Program-made: the position numbers and the translations under genes | Assembly: GCF_028640845.1 (NCBI RefSeq) | Contig: NC_080539.1 | Span: 301,520,516 to 301,584,515, forward strand | From: Ahaetulla prasina | Taxonomy: Eukaryota > Chordata > Lepidosauria > Squamata > Colubridae | Direction: 5' to 3' | DNA length: 64,000 nucleotides | The notes under the pieces: generated by a model | Told to the model about the DNA's origin: nothing | The model's input: the letters and a program-made list of their open reading frames with translations, nothing else | Databases searched by the model: none | Part shown: one piece after another, positions 22,249 to 33,520 of the stretch | Numbering within the stretch: the stretch's first letter is position 1 | How the letters are laid out: every line of letters begins with the position of its first letter

Positions 22249-22439
22249 CAGTAGGGGTGGGTTCTACTTACCTTTACTACCAGTTTGCAACAGGAGTGTG
22301 CACTTGTTTCGCTCTCACGTACGTGCTTCTGCGCATGCGCAGATGCTCCATGATGATGTCCGGGCCGATGGGCGGAGCCTCCCGCACTTTTAATACCAGT
22401 TCGCAAGAACCGGACCAAACCGGGAGCAACCCACCACTG
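22249..22439 (+). mobile_element. hAT-like miniature element
   Basis: The left end contains GGGGTGGGTTCTAC and the right end GAGCAACCCACCACTG, an inverted pair. A central GCGCATGCGC and a GC-rich body with CCGGGCCGATGGGCGGAGCC match the style of other short hAT derivatives here. No exact 8-bp duplication found. Confidence 0.55.
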
Positions 22440-22445
22440 GTAGTA

Positions 22446-22831
22446 GAGGTAGTACTCGACTTACAACAATTCATTTAATGACCTTTCAAAGTTACAGAGG
22501 AACTGGAAAAAGTGATTTTATGACCATTTTTCACAGTTATAACCTTTGCAGCATTCTTATGATCATGTGATCAAAATTCAGATTCTTGGCAATATAAACG
22601 ATGGTTGCAGTGTCCCGGGGTCATGTGATCTCCCTTTGCAACCTTCTAACAAACAAAGTCAATGGGAAAGCTAGATTCACTTAACAGCCAGGTTACTGAC
22701 TTATCAATGGCAGTGATTCACTTAACAACTGAGGTATGAAAGATTGTAAAATGGCACAAAACTCATTTAACAAATGTCTCACTTAGCAGAAATTTTGGGC
22801 TGAATTGTGGTTTTAAGTCAAGAACTACCTG
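22446..22831 (+). mobile_element. Palindromic MITE with TA target duplication
   Basis: It starts GAGGTAGTACTCGACTTAC and ends with the complement of ACAGGTAGTTCTTGACTTAA. TA dinucleotides flank it (22444-22445 and 22832-22833). The interior repeats CACTTAACAAC and GATCATGTGATC-like motifs in both orientations. It abuts the hAT-like element on its left. Same family as 44191-44533 and 60511-61174. The TA target suggests a Tc1/mariner-type transposase. Confidence 0.75.
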
Positions 22832-22833
22832 TA

Positions 22834-23765
22834 TTTGAGTGGATTTCTTTATTATGTATGCTTTTAAAAATGTATAGATGTCAATTATATTTTTTAAATG
22901 TTTTAATTTTATAAAAGTAGTAAAAATTGCAAGAACAATAACATTTTCAAATAGTGCATTTAATAATAAATTCTGTAGCAGCCTACCCTTGTCTATCAAA
23001 ATATTAACACTTTTAGAAAATTAGCAATCAGCTAAACTAATAGCTATTAGAAAAGAACCCAAAACAAAACAGCTGCATATAAATATTTATTTCATTATTT
23101 AATGTGTCAAGTGAAATGGAAGCATTGCTGCATGAAAGCTTGCTATATCTTGATGGGCAATTGTAGGACAAATATTTGACCCAAGAGCCAATAGGAAAAG
23201 AAGAAATGTTTCCTAAACCAATCAAAATAAAATTATTACCATATCTTGGGTTAAAATAACCAGCTGAAGTAATGCTGTTATTCTGTAGTTTTGTATTGCA
23301 TTTTTAACATATATTGAAGGCTCATTATTAGGAATATGTCCAGATTAATGATATCCAATAGACATATGACACATTTTTTAATTTAATTGGTATATGATCG
23401 CTAATTCCTGAGCCCTCAAAACAAGAAAAGTAAAATACAAGTGATAACTTTTTAAAATCTATGTCACATACAAAACCAACATCTCATTAAGTATTCAGAA
23501 TGATTTAGAAACCCAAATGTATAATATTTCATTATAATCTCAGCTGTACAAATGCAAGATGACTTCTTTTAATATTATAAGGGTGCATGAAACAGAATGT
23601 ACAAACCCCACTAGTTTAAAATAAATTAAATAGTAATGACAGGGTTCAGTTTACAAGCTTCTCCTTTGTTGCTTTACCTCATATTCATATAAATGATTGC
23701 AGGAGAGATAAATAATACTATATGTTTATTCCAGAGAACAAGATTGGATAAGCTGCAGGTGCAAA
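22834..23765. other. AT-rich non-coding stretch
   Basis: No gene or repeat family recognised. Confidence 0.4.
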
Positions 23766-23780
23766 TTCTCCAGACAGGTG

Positions 23781-23885
23781 GGAAAACGGCAGTCAGGCAT
23801 GGGTTAACTCTTGTGTCAAGCTTGTAGGACCGAGTCTTTAATCTGTTTCAAGCCCCGCCTTATCCTGTTGTCTCTCCAGTTTTTT
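23781..23885 (+). repeat. DIRS 2 left inverted terminal repeat
   Basis: Runs from GGAAAACGGCAGTCAGGCAT to GTTGTCTCTCCAGTTTTT. It is complementary to 29362-29466, with no mismatch noticed. Confidence 0.93.
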
Positions 23886-24557
23886 ACTCGGTCCCAAGCT
23901 GGACCAACGTGTCTTCCTGAGCTCCTAAGTTAGCTCTAGTTTTATTTTTCTTCTGTGCGTTTATTTAATCAAGTTTTCAGCGTTATTTCAAGATTTACAA
24001 AGGATTCAGATTTCAATCATCAAGCGGCAAAAGGAGAGCAGCAATCTTGCCGGCTGGCAGATTCATTCCTCAGCAACCTCCCGGGGCTCAGAGGTTTGCT
24101 TAGCTTCCCAACTCTGCAAAGGGGGCGGAGTTTTCCTGCAAGCTGCGTTTCACAGCCTTTGCTGAGCAGCTAAAACGGCACACCGAGAGATCTATTACAG
24201 CCCTTATCTTTCCGATCTCAGCTGCAGCTGCGGAGAACAGTTTGGCTGACGCTACAGAACCCTCCTCACGCAAGTATACCACCGGCTGGTGAAATCGTGG
24301 GGGAAGTAGAGTGGGGCCTCTTACTTGAGCTTTGCCTCTGAGGCCACAAGGGGCAGTTTATATTGGCGCGATCTCTCGAAACGGCTAATTTTGGCGCGAA
24401 AAGACTCCGGGCGCCATTTTGGAGGCAATTAAAGTTCTTTAGCCGGTCGCCATATTGGGAAGCGATTCTTACTAAGCTTTTGCCTGCTTATTTGAGGATT
24501 ATTAAAAATGAGCAAAAGACCAATAAAGAAAGAAATATCACCTCCGGGTTCCTGAGG

Positions 24558-26216
24558 ATGTCCCAGGAGGGAACATCAGCCCCTACAGGCAGATCTTCCA
24601 AAAGTAAGGGATCTGAACTCAAATCCAAACCCACGGTGGAGGAAAGGAGGAGACATAAGGCATTAGAAAAGGCAGTCTCCAAGGCCCAGCACCAGGCCTC
24701 TCTCACTTCCAGACCTCAGTCCACTGTGAGTACTACTCCTTCACGGGAGGAGGAACAGTCCCCCCACAGGGCAGCATCTGTTACCTCTTTACCCCCTAAT
24801 TGGTCACCAGATCAACCAACTACAGGATCTACTCCAGTCCCTATAGATGGGGCCCCATTGTTTCAGACTATGCCAGAAACTGATATAAGACCAAGCCAAC
24901 ATTCTGATGCCAGGGAGCCCATTCAAACAGCGCCCCATTCCAATCCTATCCAGGGCCAGGGGGGCTTACAGCTTCCTCCAGAGTTTGGGATTCTCATTGC
25001 TGATGCAATTCGATCCAGCTTCAGGCAATGTTATCAGCAGGAGTCTAGGCCTCAAGCTACTCCAGCCAGATCTCATCAGGAACATCTAGGTTCTGAAGAC
25101 ATCATGTCAGAACACGGGCAGACGGTATCTCCTGACCATTCAGATCAAGAATATTTGTCAGAGGGAGAGATCCCTAGGGATGAGGCCCTTTCAGAAGATG
25201 AAGGCTTGGATCTTGAACAACCAGCCTTCATTGGATTATTTAATCCTCAAGTCTTTAAATCACTATTACATAAGGCCCAAATGACCACCCGATTGGGAGA
25301 AGTGGCCACAACTAGAATTAGTAGGGAAAAAGGGGATGATCCCTCTACTACTTTATTTTCTGAACCAGCAATAACAGCAGACGCTGTACCGTCCCCCAAA
25401 CTATTTACAGATGTGGTTCAACGACAATGGGGAGTCCCAGGTTCTGGACCTTTTCCAAACAGCCTAGACAAACGTTTATATAATATGACTTCTGAAATGT
25501 CCAACCTCCTACAGGTACCGGCAGTAGACAATCCTATAGTCTCTCTTTCTGCCACCTCCCACATAACGGGACCCCCAGAGGAATATCTTCGTCCTGAAGA
25601 TAAAAGGGCTGAAAAGGTTCTAATAAAAGGGCATCAGGCGGCAGCTTGGTCAGTGAAGGCGGCTGCTTCAGCATCCTTTTTCAACAGAGCAACCATCATT
25701 TGGTTGAAGCAGTTACAAGCAAGGACAAACACAGCAGATACAAGATCCCACCAGGACCTTAACAAGATCATTGCAGCTCTGGAATACTCGGCAGATGCCA
25801 CACTCAATGCCGCTCGTTTCGCATCCAAGGCCATAGGGTCTTCTATCACTTCACGCAGGCTCCTTTGGCTTCGTAATTGGCAGGCAGATGTCAAAAACAA
25901 ATGGAGACTAGCCTCATCACCCTTTTCAGGAGAAAAATTGTTTGGGGAGTCACTTGAACCCCTCTTGATTGAAACAAAAGATAAGCGGAAGATTCTTCCA
26001 TCATTGTCCAGGCGCTCTGACGTTCGCTCAACTCCTTATTCTCGTCATCAGTCCTTTCGGGGTTCCGATTCCAGCTTCTACCAGCCACGTCAACACAGAC
26101 CGTTTCAACCCAGAGGCTCCTTTCAGCAGGACAATCAGGTCAGAACACCTTACAAGATTCCTTCCCGAAAGCCCTTCCGTGGGGGTAGGGGAAGGGGCTC
26201 CCGTAGATCTAAGTAA
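24558..26216 (+). CDS. DIRS 2 gag-like protein
   Basis: Open frame of about 550 codons from the first in-frame ATG (MSQEGTSAPTG); the frame is open upstream to 24363 without an ATG. The N-terminus is basic (KSKGSELKSKPTVEERRRHK). The middle is acidic (SEGEIPRDEALSEDEGLD), followed by FNPQVFKSLLHKAQ and PKLFTDVVQRQW. Then comes an alanine-rich helical part (AAWSVKAAASASFF, HQDLNKIIAALEYSADATL, SITSRRLLWLRNWQADV). The C-terminus is rich in Arg, Gly and Gln and ends GGRGRGSRRSK, which suggests nucleic-acid binding. It has no zinc knuckle. It matches the broken frames in DIRS 1. The end overlaps the RT frame, so translation coupling or frameshifting would be expected in an intact element. Confidence 0.8.
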   Translation: MSQEGTSAPTGRSSKSKGSELKSKPTVEERRRHKALEKAVSKAQHQASLTSRPQSTVSTTPSREEEQSPHRAASVTSLPPNWSPDQPTTGSTPVPIDGAPLFQTMPETDIRPSQHSDAREPIQTAPHSNPIQGQGGLQLPPEFGILIADAIRSSFRQCYQQESRPQATPARSHQEHLGSEDIMSEHGQTVSPDHSDQEYLSEGEIPRDEALSEDEGLDLEQPAFIGLFNPQVFKSLLHKAQMTTRLGEVATTRISREKGDDPSTTLFSEPAITADAVPSPKLFTDVVQRQWGVPGSGPFPNSLDKRLYNMTSEMSNLLQVPAVDNPIVSLSATSHITGPPEEYLRPEDKRAEKVLIKGHQAAAWSVKAAASASFFNRATIIWLKQLQARTNTADTRSHQDLNKIIAALEYSADATLNAARFASKAIGSSITSRRLLWLRNWQADVKNKWRLASSPFSGEKLFGESLEPLLIETKDKRKILPSLSRRSDVRSTPYSRHQSFRGSDSSFYQPRQHRPFQPRGSFQQDNQVRTPYKIPSRKPFRGGRGRGSRRSK

Positions 26217-27000
26217 TTCACTCTCTTCCCCTCCCATTGGCGGACGCCTGTCCCTTTTCTCCGCCCACTGGGAATCTACTATTTCGGATGCTTGGGTTCT
26301 ACAGACTATTAGGGAAGGTCTCTTTCTAGAATTCACCTCTATTCCCCCTAGGTTTTTTATTCCTTGTCCCATTTCTCACGACAGTCATAACCGTGCTATC
26401 ATGGAAGAGGCCATTACTCATCTCTCCAATATCAAAGCTATTCAACAGGTTCCACAGTCTCATCAGGGCAAGGGGTTTTACTCTAGACTTTTTGTAGTAG
26501 CTAAACCCTCGGGGGGATGGAGGGCAATTCTGGACCTTAAATCCTTAAATAAATACATTGCTTATCGAAAATTTAAGATGCAGTCCTTACATTCTATTTT
26601 AGAAGCCATTCACCCAGAGGATTTCATGGCTTCAATAGACCTAACAGAAGCTTATCTTCATGTTCTTATTGCCCGGGGACATAGAAAATACCTCCGTTTC
26701 TGTTACAATGGCCAACATTTTCAATATAGGGCCCTTCCGTTTGGTTTATCTTCAGCCCCTAGAGTGTTCTCCAAAGTCATGGGAGCCTTAATTGGTCACA
26801 TTCGCACTCATCCCATCCGTATCCAATTCTACCTGGATGATATTATCATCATGTCCCGATCTGAGCCCTTGGCTCATCGGGACCTAAATACCACTATTCA
26901 TATACTACAGGAACATGGCTTTTCCATAAATTGGGCCAAAAGCCACCTCTCACCTTCAACATTATCTTACACCTGGGAGCTATCATAGATTCCAAACAGT
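26150..27000 (+). pseudogene. DIRS 2 reverse transcriptase
   Basis: The frame overlaps the gag end. It shows LSLFSAHWESTISDAWVL, GFYSRLFVVAKPSGGWRAIL, DLKSLNKYIAYRKFKMQSL, then MASIDLTEAYLHVLI (first catalytic Asp), FQYRALPFGLSSAPRVFSK and the catalytic YLDDIII (YLDD at 26830-26841). All are typical of the DIRS/Ngaro RT class. After SINWAKSHLSPS the frame is lost near 26960. The continuation (LGAIIDSKQSLVFLSQDR, LLGKMVSTFGIVPWSRLH) lies in the frame of 26931-27242. The catalytic residues are intact; the break is downstream in the connection region. Confidence 0.85.
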
Positions 27001-27919
27001 CATTAGTATTCCTCTCCCAGGATCGCCAGAATAGTCTCAAGGATCTGGTCAGACAGATCATTTATTCCCGATCCAGTCCCTTGAAATCTCTTTCCCAACT
27101 ATTGGGGAAGATGGTTTCCACTTTTGGAATTGTACCCTGGTCTCGCTTACACAGCAGGGAACTACAATGGACCTTGCTCCCGTATCAACGAAGAGGCCAG
27201 TCCACATCACTAACAAGAATTGCCTTCTACCAAAGACATTGACATCACTCCAGTGGTGGCTATCAGGCGCTCTGTCCAAGGGCAGTCGATTCAGAGAACC
27301 CAACAGAATTGTCCTTCGACAGATGCCAGTCTCACAGGATGGGAGCCCACCTGGGTCCAAATATGGCTCAAGGCTTATGGTCAGCACAGGAACGCAAACT
27401 CAATATAAACCTTCTAGAACTAAGAGCAATCCACAAGGCCCTTCTCCACTTCCACGACTTAGTGAAGGGTCAGGACATTCTTGTGCTCACAGACAACACA
27501 ACAGCAAAAGCCCATATAAACAGATGGGGAGGCACACATTCAAGAACCCTCATGACAGAGACACTGACCTCGGCCACTGGGCCGAATTCAACCTTCTCTC
27601 GCTTCGAGCTTCCCATATTTCAGGCACAGCAAATGTTCGGGCGGATGCCCTCAGTCGCCAGCAAATAGATCAAGCGGAGTGGAAACTAGATCCAGCTCTC
27701 TTTCAAAAGATTTCCCTTCGATTTGGGCTTCCCAAGGTGGATCTATTTGCAACTCCTCAAATCTCAACTACCCAGATTCTTTGCCAGGTTCCCGTCCCCA
27801 GGAGCGGAAGCGGTCGATGCGCTAAGATCACCATGGCCACGGAACTGCTTTATGCGTTCCCTCCGCTTCCATTAATTCCCAAGGTAATCAGAAAACTCCT
27901 GGAAGAGAAGGCGAACTAA
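27000..27919 (+). pseudogene. DIRS 2 RT connection and RNase H
   Basis: The reading jumps between three frames. Visible blocks are LTSLQWWLSGALSKG, TDASLTGWGAHLGP-like sequence split across a shift near 27325, NLLELRAIHKALLHF (the ELRA glutamate of RNase H), ILVLTDNTTAKAHINRWGG (the TDN aspartate) and HISGTANVRADALSRQQ. The last is the conserved end of this domain in DIRS and related elements, followed by KVDLFATP. After 27919 the reading continues briefly as APHWPRRPWF in another frame. At least three frameshifts make it non-functional. Confidence 0.8.
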
Positions 27920-28116
27920 TCCTAGTGGCTCCTCATTGGCCTCGGAGACCTTGGTTTGCGGACCTCAAAGCTCTTTCAGTGACAACACCTTGGCGCATAC
28001 CAGACAATCAGATTGCTCTCAGTCAGGGCGTTCTCATCCATCCAGAACCTCAGTGGTTACAACTCACCGTCTGGCGATTGAGCGGGACATCTTAGCGGGT
28101 CTCAACATTCCCCCAG

Positions 28117-29178
28117 ATGCAGTACCGACAATTCAGGCGGCACGACGACCATCCACGGCGCATATACCAATTCACTTGGAAAGCTTTCTCGATATGGTGC
28201 TCAAAGAGGTCCATTTCTCCTAGGGATCCTGACCTATCTCACATCATTGGTTTCCTACAAGAGGGCCTGACGTCAGGTCTCTCTCCTAACACCCTTCGAC
28301 GCCAAGTCGCAGCTCTTTCCTCGGTGCTTACCTTCAACTCATCAGAGTCCCTGGCAAAGGATCCAGTCATCAGATTGTTTTTGAGGGGAGCCTCTAACCT
28401 GCATCCTCCTACTATTCACAGGTACCCATCCTGGAACCTTAATAAAGTTCTTAATACATTAATGAGAGCGCCATTTGAACCACTCCGAGAGGCTTCTTTA
28501 CGACTCTTGACTTTCAAGGTGACTTTCCTTATTGCCATAACTTCAGCTCGCCGCATTTCAGAATTGGCAGCGCTCTCAACACGCAAAGACCTTTGCATTT
28601 TTCACCTCGATAGGGTAGTTCTGCGTCTCGACCCAACCTTTGTTCCAAAAGTTAATTCACTATTTCATCGTTCTCAGGAACTGATTCTCCCAAATTTCTG
28701 TCCCGCACCCAGACATCAAAGGGAACATGAATGGCATACGTTGGATGTCCGAAGAGCCTTAAAGATATACTTACATCGTACTTCTCCATTTCGTAAAGCG
28801 GAAGCTCTCCTTGTTTCCTTCCAACCTTCTACGTTAGGCTCCAAAGTTTCAGGACCTACCATTGGCAGATGGATACGGGCCACCATAGCCATGACATACG
28901 ATTTGCAATCTCTTCCTCGGCCAAAGAACATCACAGCACACTCCACGAGTGCCTCCACTGGCAGCTTGGGCGACCCAGGCGCCCTTAGAGGAAGTATGCA
29001 GGCGGCAACTTGGTCATCACCGTCGCCTTTCATCAGACACTATAAACTCGATACCTATGCATCGGCAGAAGCCTCCTTGATGAGCGAGTTTTGCAAAGTG
29101 TACACGACAATCCATGACTCATCGGCCTATCTTCACCCTCCCGGACAATCACCTAGCTTTGGTATGTCCCATGCCTGA
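28117..29178 (+). pseudogene. DIRS 2 tyrosine recombinase, HxxR box frameshifted
   Basis: The N-terminal part AARRPSTAHIYQFTW straddles a shift near 28150. The frame then runs through LSPNTLRRQVAALSSVL, LFLRGASNLHPPTIHRYPSW, the catalytic arginine in ITSARRISELAAL, DLCIFHLDRVVLRLDP, EWHTLDVRRALKIYL and ITAHST. The HxxR box is then lost: the frame reads ASTGSLGDPGALRGSM where DIRS 1 reads an ATMAAWATQASVEEICR-like segment. It returns for AATWSSPSPFIRHYKLDTY with the final tyrosine. Two compensating indels near 28946 and 29005 explain this. The recombinase of this copy should therefore lack one catalytic arginine. Confidence 0.82.
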
Positions 29179-29262
29179 CTGCCGTTTTCCCACCTGTCTG
29201 GAGAATGGACGTTGGTCTTACCTGAGACGTCCTTTCTCAGCAAGGAGGAAAACGGCAGTCAG
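29168..29262 (+). repeat. DIRS 2 internal complementary region
   Basis: 29168-29206 is antisense to the left end (23766-23804). 29206-29262 is antisense to the right end (29451-29510). The junction reads GGAGAATGGAC, so the joined circle would read TCCATTCTCC. Confidence 0.9.
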
Positions 29263-29361
29263 CCCCACCCTTCTGGGGCCGATGTTTATCCATGGGGGGG
29301 GGGCGTACATTAATTGTTTGTCATTTCAGGAAGACACGTAGAGTCTGAGCAGCTTCCTCGC

Positions 29362-29466
29362 CAAAAACTGGAGAGACAACAGGATAAGGCGGGGCTTGAA
29401 ACAGATTAAAGACTCGGTCCTACAAGCTTGACACAAGAGTTAACCCATGCCTGACTGCCGTTTTCC
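29362..29466 (+). repeat. DIRS 2 right inverted terminal repeat
   Basis: Complementary to 23781-23885. It is followed by a right-end-only segment to 29510 that is also represented in the internal complementary region. Confidence 0.93.
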
Positions 29467-29510
29467 TCCTTGCTGAGAAAGGACGTCTCAGGTAAGACCA
29501 ACGTCCATTC

Positions 29511-30438
29511 TGTAAAATTTGGTTGACTTCTTTCATTTTGATCTGTAGATCATTCATTGTAAAACAATGCCATAATTCTGTTTTTCAAGATTGTACATAA
29601 TTTTATCACACATACTGTATTTTGAGAAAGGCCAAAAATCTACTGAAAACAGTGGTTCATTTGAACATTTGCATCTTAACATAACAAACTTCATACTACG
29701 TCTTAAAATTATTTTTTCTCAATGTATGTCAGATAAATCTGAAAATTTCCAGTCTCTACTGAATTGTAGTTTAACAAATTTAATCAGACTGAAGCATATA
29801 TAATCACAAGGCAAGATTTGTTTCCATATTGTGATTAAAATCATTGTTTGTTCCAGAACTATTAACCATAGATTTCTATGAGATTTAATTGAATTTCCTC
29901 AGTTACCCTGTCTGGTAACTGAGATGCTACACCAAATGAAATACTGTCTTATTTCTTTCAACACAGAGGATATTGTATAGCATCAAGCAATATGACTGAG
30001 GGATCTCTAATAACTATGCTGGGCTGACACAGCAACTACAGCTGCATTTTTCTCTTTATCATAGAGGCTTTTCACATTACTTCAGCATAAACTCAACTTT
30101 CTTTTTGTACAGAGTTTTATACTGTTGCATATAATTTTATAAATGTGTTTTATATAAAAGGTTTGCTTAAATACAAATAAACATATATCTCATTCCAAAT
30201 GTTTAGAGTGATTCATATGCAGTTATCATGGTAATACTTAACCTGTAAGGACAGTACTATCATCATACACATATAGACTGTTGCTCTAAGAGGTAATGGC
30301 CACTGTAACTTCATGGTTTCTGCAAAGTTTTATTTATCAGAAGATCCCGTAGCAAATTGTACTGGAATGTTCTGCATATATTGTAAGCTTAAACCTGTAC
30401 ATGGCTATTTTTGTAGTAAAGCATTTGGAAGGAGGAAG
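29511..30438. other. AT-rich non-coding stretch
   Basis: No gene or repeat family recognised. Confidence 0.4.
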
Positions 30439-30446
30439 AGCTAGAA

Positions 30447-30818
30447 CTGTGATGGCGAACCTATGACACGCGTGCCAGAAGTGGCAAACAGTGCCCTTTC
30501 TCTGGGCACGTGAGCTGTTGCCCCAGTTCAGCTCTGCCGTGCATGCACGCGTGCCTCCGCTGGCCAGCTGGTCTTTGGGTCTCTGCCGCACATGCATGGG
30601 GATGTGGCCATGTGTGGGGGCCGTGCGGGGAGGCGTGGCGCATGCAGGGGGTGCGTGTGCATGCACGGGGGGTGGGGCACAGCAGAGGGCTGCACGCTCA
30701 TGTGCAGGGGCAAGGCACATGTGCGGGGGCCACGCATGCATTGCATTTTGGGGTTTTGTGTGCGCATGCATTCGTGCAGAATGCATTCGTGCGGTCCGGA
30801 AAAGATTAGCCATCACTG
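30447..30818 (+). mobile_element. Non-autonomous hAT element (copy B)
   Basis: A perfect 8-bp duplication, AGCTAGAA, flanks it (30439-30446 and 30819-30826). The left end is CTGTGATGGCGAACCTATG; the complement of the right end reads CAGTGATGGCTAATCTTTTC. The 372-bp GC-rich interior aligns with copy A (5305-5714): CCGTTGCCCCAGTTCAGCTC-like and TCTTTGGGTCTCTGC-like stretches are shared. Open frames on both strands here are composition artefacts. Confidence 0.88.
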
Positions 30819-30826
30819 AGCTAGAA

Positions 30827-32599
30827 AGAAAATCCAGTCATCTGAAAGCAACCATTGTATCATTTTCTGTTATAATTGAATGATTATATTCCATCAAGTC
30901 TTATCAATTCTTAGCAACCACATCGATATTTTTGTTAATGGCAGTCTATTCCTAACCTGGTCTTTCAGGCTTCCAAAGATTACTAATAGTAGAGCTTAGG
31001 TGATATCAGATAGCCATATGCAACTATTGAAGTTTAGATCATCTGCCCCATCAGGCATGAGCAAGCGTATTCTTTATTGAAGCCATTGTATCTGCCATGT
31101 GATAAAAAGTGTGGTATAGTGATTAGGATTTTGAACTAGAAGCAGGTCCACACTCATGTCTACCTTACAGGGTTACTGCATAGCTAAAATTGAATGAAGC
31201 ATTATAAACATCATGACGGTTATAAAATCTGGATATAGATCTTACAAATAAACAAAATAAATATATTATTTTTAGTAATTAGAAAATAAAATGGAGGGAG
31301 TTTTGTTTTTAAAATTATATATTTTACTGAATTAAAATATTGGATATTAGATTTTAAATTGGCTCCAATCTTATTGTTGTGAACAGGTTGTCTCTATTCT
31401 CAGCAAGTGAGTCTCAGTATCATTTACAAATCAGTTTAATGCAGATTATTTGCTCTTAAAGTTCTTTTATTCTTGTGACCTTCAAATTACTTCATGTTTA
31501 TGAAGAGGATATATATATTGTACTTGCAATATAGTATGCAATACATTAGCTTCAGTAGCATAGGGAAGAAAAATTTGTCTTTCCTTACTGCCCTCTGCCC
31601 CAATATTCCTTCAGAATCTGTTCTAGAGGATTGGGAGATCTTCTAGAGGAGATTTAGAATACTGTATAACAGTATTTTGGATTTTATCTAAATTGTATTA
31701 GTGTATTCAATGAAAACAAAACTTTTTTTTCCAGTTTTGCTTGATTTTCCATTGCAGATACATATGATTACTCAAGAACATTACAAAGATTTGAGTTAGG
31801 TAACCTTCTTTGTTCAAAATCTTCATTAGGCAAAGACTTGTAAAACTGCCAAGTGGTTGTCTAGAGATATGTACAGTTAATTAAGTATTACATTATTGGT
31901 CTAGCTGGTAGATGGGCTCGCTTTTAAATGCTGTTCTTTAGTCATTGTTTGGCTCCAGTGTGGTGCCTTATAAGAGGTTGTATTCTCTTGCCTAGAATGA
32001 ATAGCATATCGCTAACTGTTTTATAGATAGATGTGTTGCAGTTTGTCTGTTTTAATTCAGTTTGTTCTATTTACACTTCCTTCTGCTTTATTTTGGACCC
32101 CTGGATATATTTGTATATCTTGCTCAATTATTAAATAATTCAAAATATCTCCCCTTCTTCTGAGCTCAGTTGCTAACTCATTAGATCACAATTTCACACT
32201 TTCAGGTTCAGGATACTCCACTAAGATTTGTGCAATGTATATAGCTTGTTTTCTGATCTGTCCACATTTGGTCATAATTCTAAATCAGAATTAATATCCT
32301 GGCCACTTATCTCTTAATGTTTTGTTTTTTAGATTCTAATCACTTACTCTATCAATAAGTTTGCATCCTACCAAGGTAGAAATGAAAACCTCATCTTTTC
32401 TATTTATATGAAATCTGTTGCTATATTTATTGGTTACAATAACTTTTAAACATATTAAACTCGCAACAGGATTGTTGACAATAATTTTTATTGCTATAAG
32501 AGTTATATGGAATAAGAAACAATTTAATTACCAGTAAATGTATAAAAATTGAGACTTTGTAATAAGAGGTCTAGGACTGCATCAGAGTAGACTGCATCA
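30827..32599. other. AT-rich non-coding stretch
   Basis: No gene. Nothing beyond generic AT-rich sequence recognised. Confidence 0.4.
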
Positions 32600-33520
32600 G
32601 TCTCCCTCCCTCCTTCTGTTAAGAACATAATATGAGAACACAGCAGCACACTGCTGGATTGAACTACTAACCCATTTAGTACAATTCGCCCATACGACGA
32701 GATAACCAGTACTGCATTTTGTTGTAGCAAATTCCAGTGTTGAATAATGCATTGTGTAAAAAAAGTCCTTTTATCTGGCTTCATTCTTTCAAAATCCAGT
32801 TTCATTGGGTGACCTCTGGTACTTTGGGAAGGGAAAAATGGCTTCATTTCGTCCACTTCATCCCGCAATGCCTACTTTTGTAGACTTCAATTATATTCCA
32901 TTTCCTTTGCCTGCATTCTACACTAAAGAGCCCCAAATGTCATAACTTTTCTTCTTAGGGAAGCTGCTGCTTTAAGTGCCATCTTCTAAGCCTCTTTTAG
33001 CTCCCCTTTACTTTTTTTGAGGTGCATGTAACATTCTAGATGTAGTTGGACCATTTATTGATAGAAGGGCATTACCTCTACTTTCAGTATTGTTTCTTAT
33101 TATCCCTAAAGCACTCATTTTGTGCAGTAAGTGCACCCTGTTTTGGCATCTTAATTGAATTGTTCATCATTACTATTTTTCCTCATTATACACAGCTAGT
33201 TCTGACCCCATTGTTTTGTATTAATACTTAGGAACATTTTTGCCAGTTTACATCACTTTAATTTGCTCACATTGAATGACACCTTCCATTTTGATGCCCC
33301 TCCCTTAATATGGAGACTTTTGGAGCTCATTGCAGGCCTTTATTATTTCTACCACTCTGAAAAATGTAAGGTGATCAGCAAATTTTTGGCCACTCTGCAA
33401 ATCATTCACAATTCCATCTCATACATCCATTTGATCATATATAAATATGTTAAAAAGCACCAGTTCTAGGATAGAAACTGGGGAACACCACTAATTACAT
33501 TCTTCACTGCAGAGAGAAAA
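32600..33520 (-). mobile_element. Ancient CR1-type LINE relic
   Basis: The + strand contains antisense CR1-like text: CTGGGGAACACCACTAATTAC (around 33478) for the post-PQG region, a stretch about aged CATTTGATCATATATAAATATGTTAAAAAGCACC, and GGGTGACCTCTGGTACTTTGGG further 3'. It is heavily diverged, with no open frame. Boundaries are approximate. Confidence 0.55.

Larger units (their letters stand above)
23766..29510 (+). mobile_element. DIRS retrotransposon 2, structurally complete
   Basis: A 5.7-kb element with 105-bp inverted terminal repeats (23781-23885 and 29362-29466) that look identical. Its internal complementary region at 29168-29262 has one half antisense to the left extreme end and the other to the right. 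Gene order: gag-like (24558-26216), reverse transcriptase overlapping it in another frame, RNase H (to about 27919), tyrosine recombinase (28117-29178). Both ends carry TTC, and no target duplication is seen, as expected for recombinase-mediated insertion. RT, RNase H and recombinase frames are broken, so the copy is inactive. The perfect ITR match suggests it is not very old. Confidence 0.92.

Noticed and set aside
24363..24557. Gag start at 24363
   Set aside because: No ATG there; the first in-frame ATG is 24558. A short separate frame from an ATG near 24509 stops quickly.
30337..30883. Overlapping frames rich in His, Cys and Ala
   Set aside because: Same hAT element family; composition artefact.
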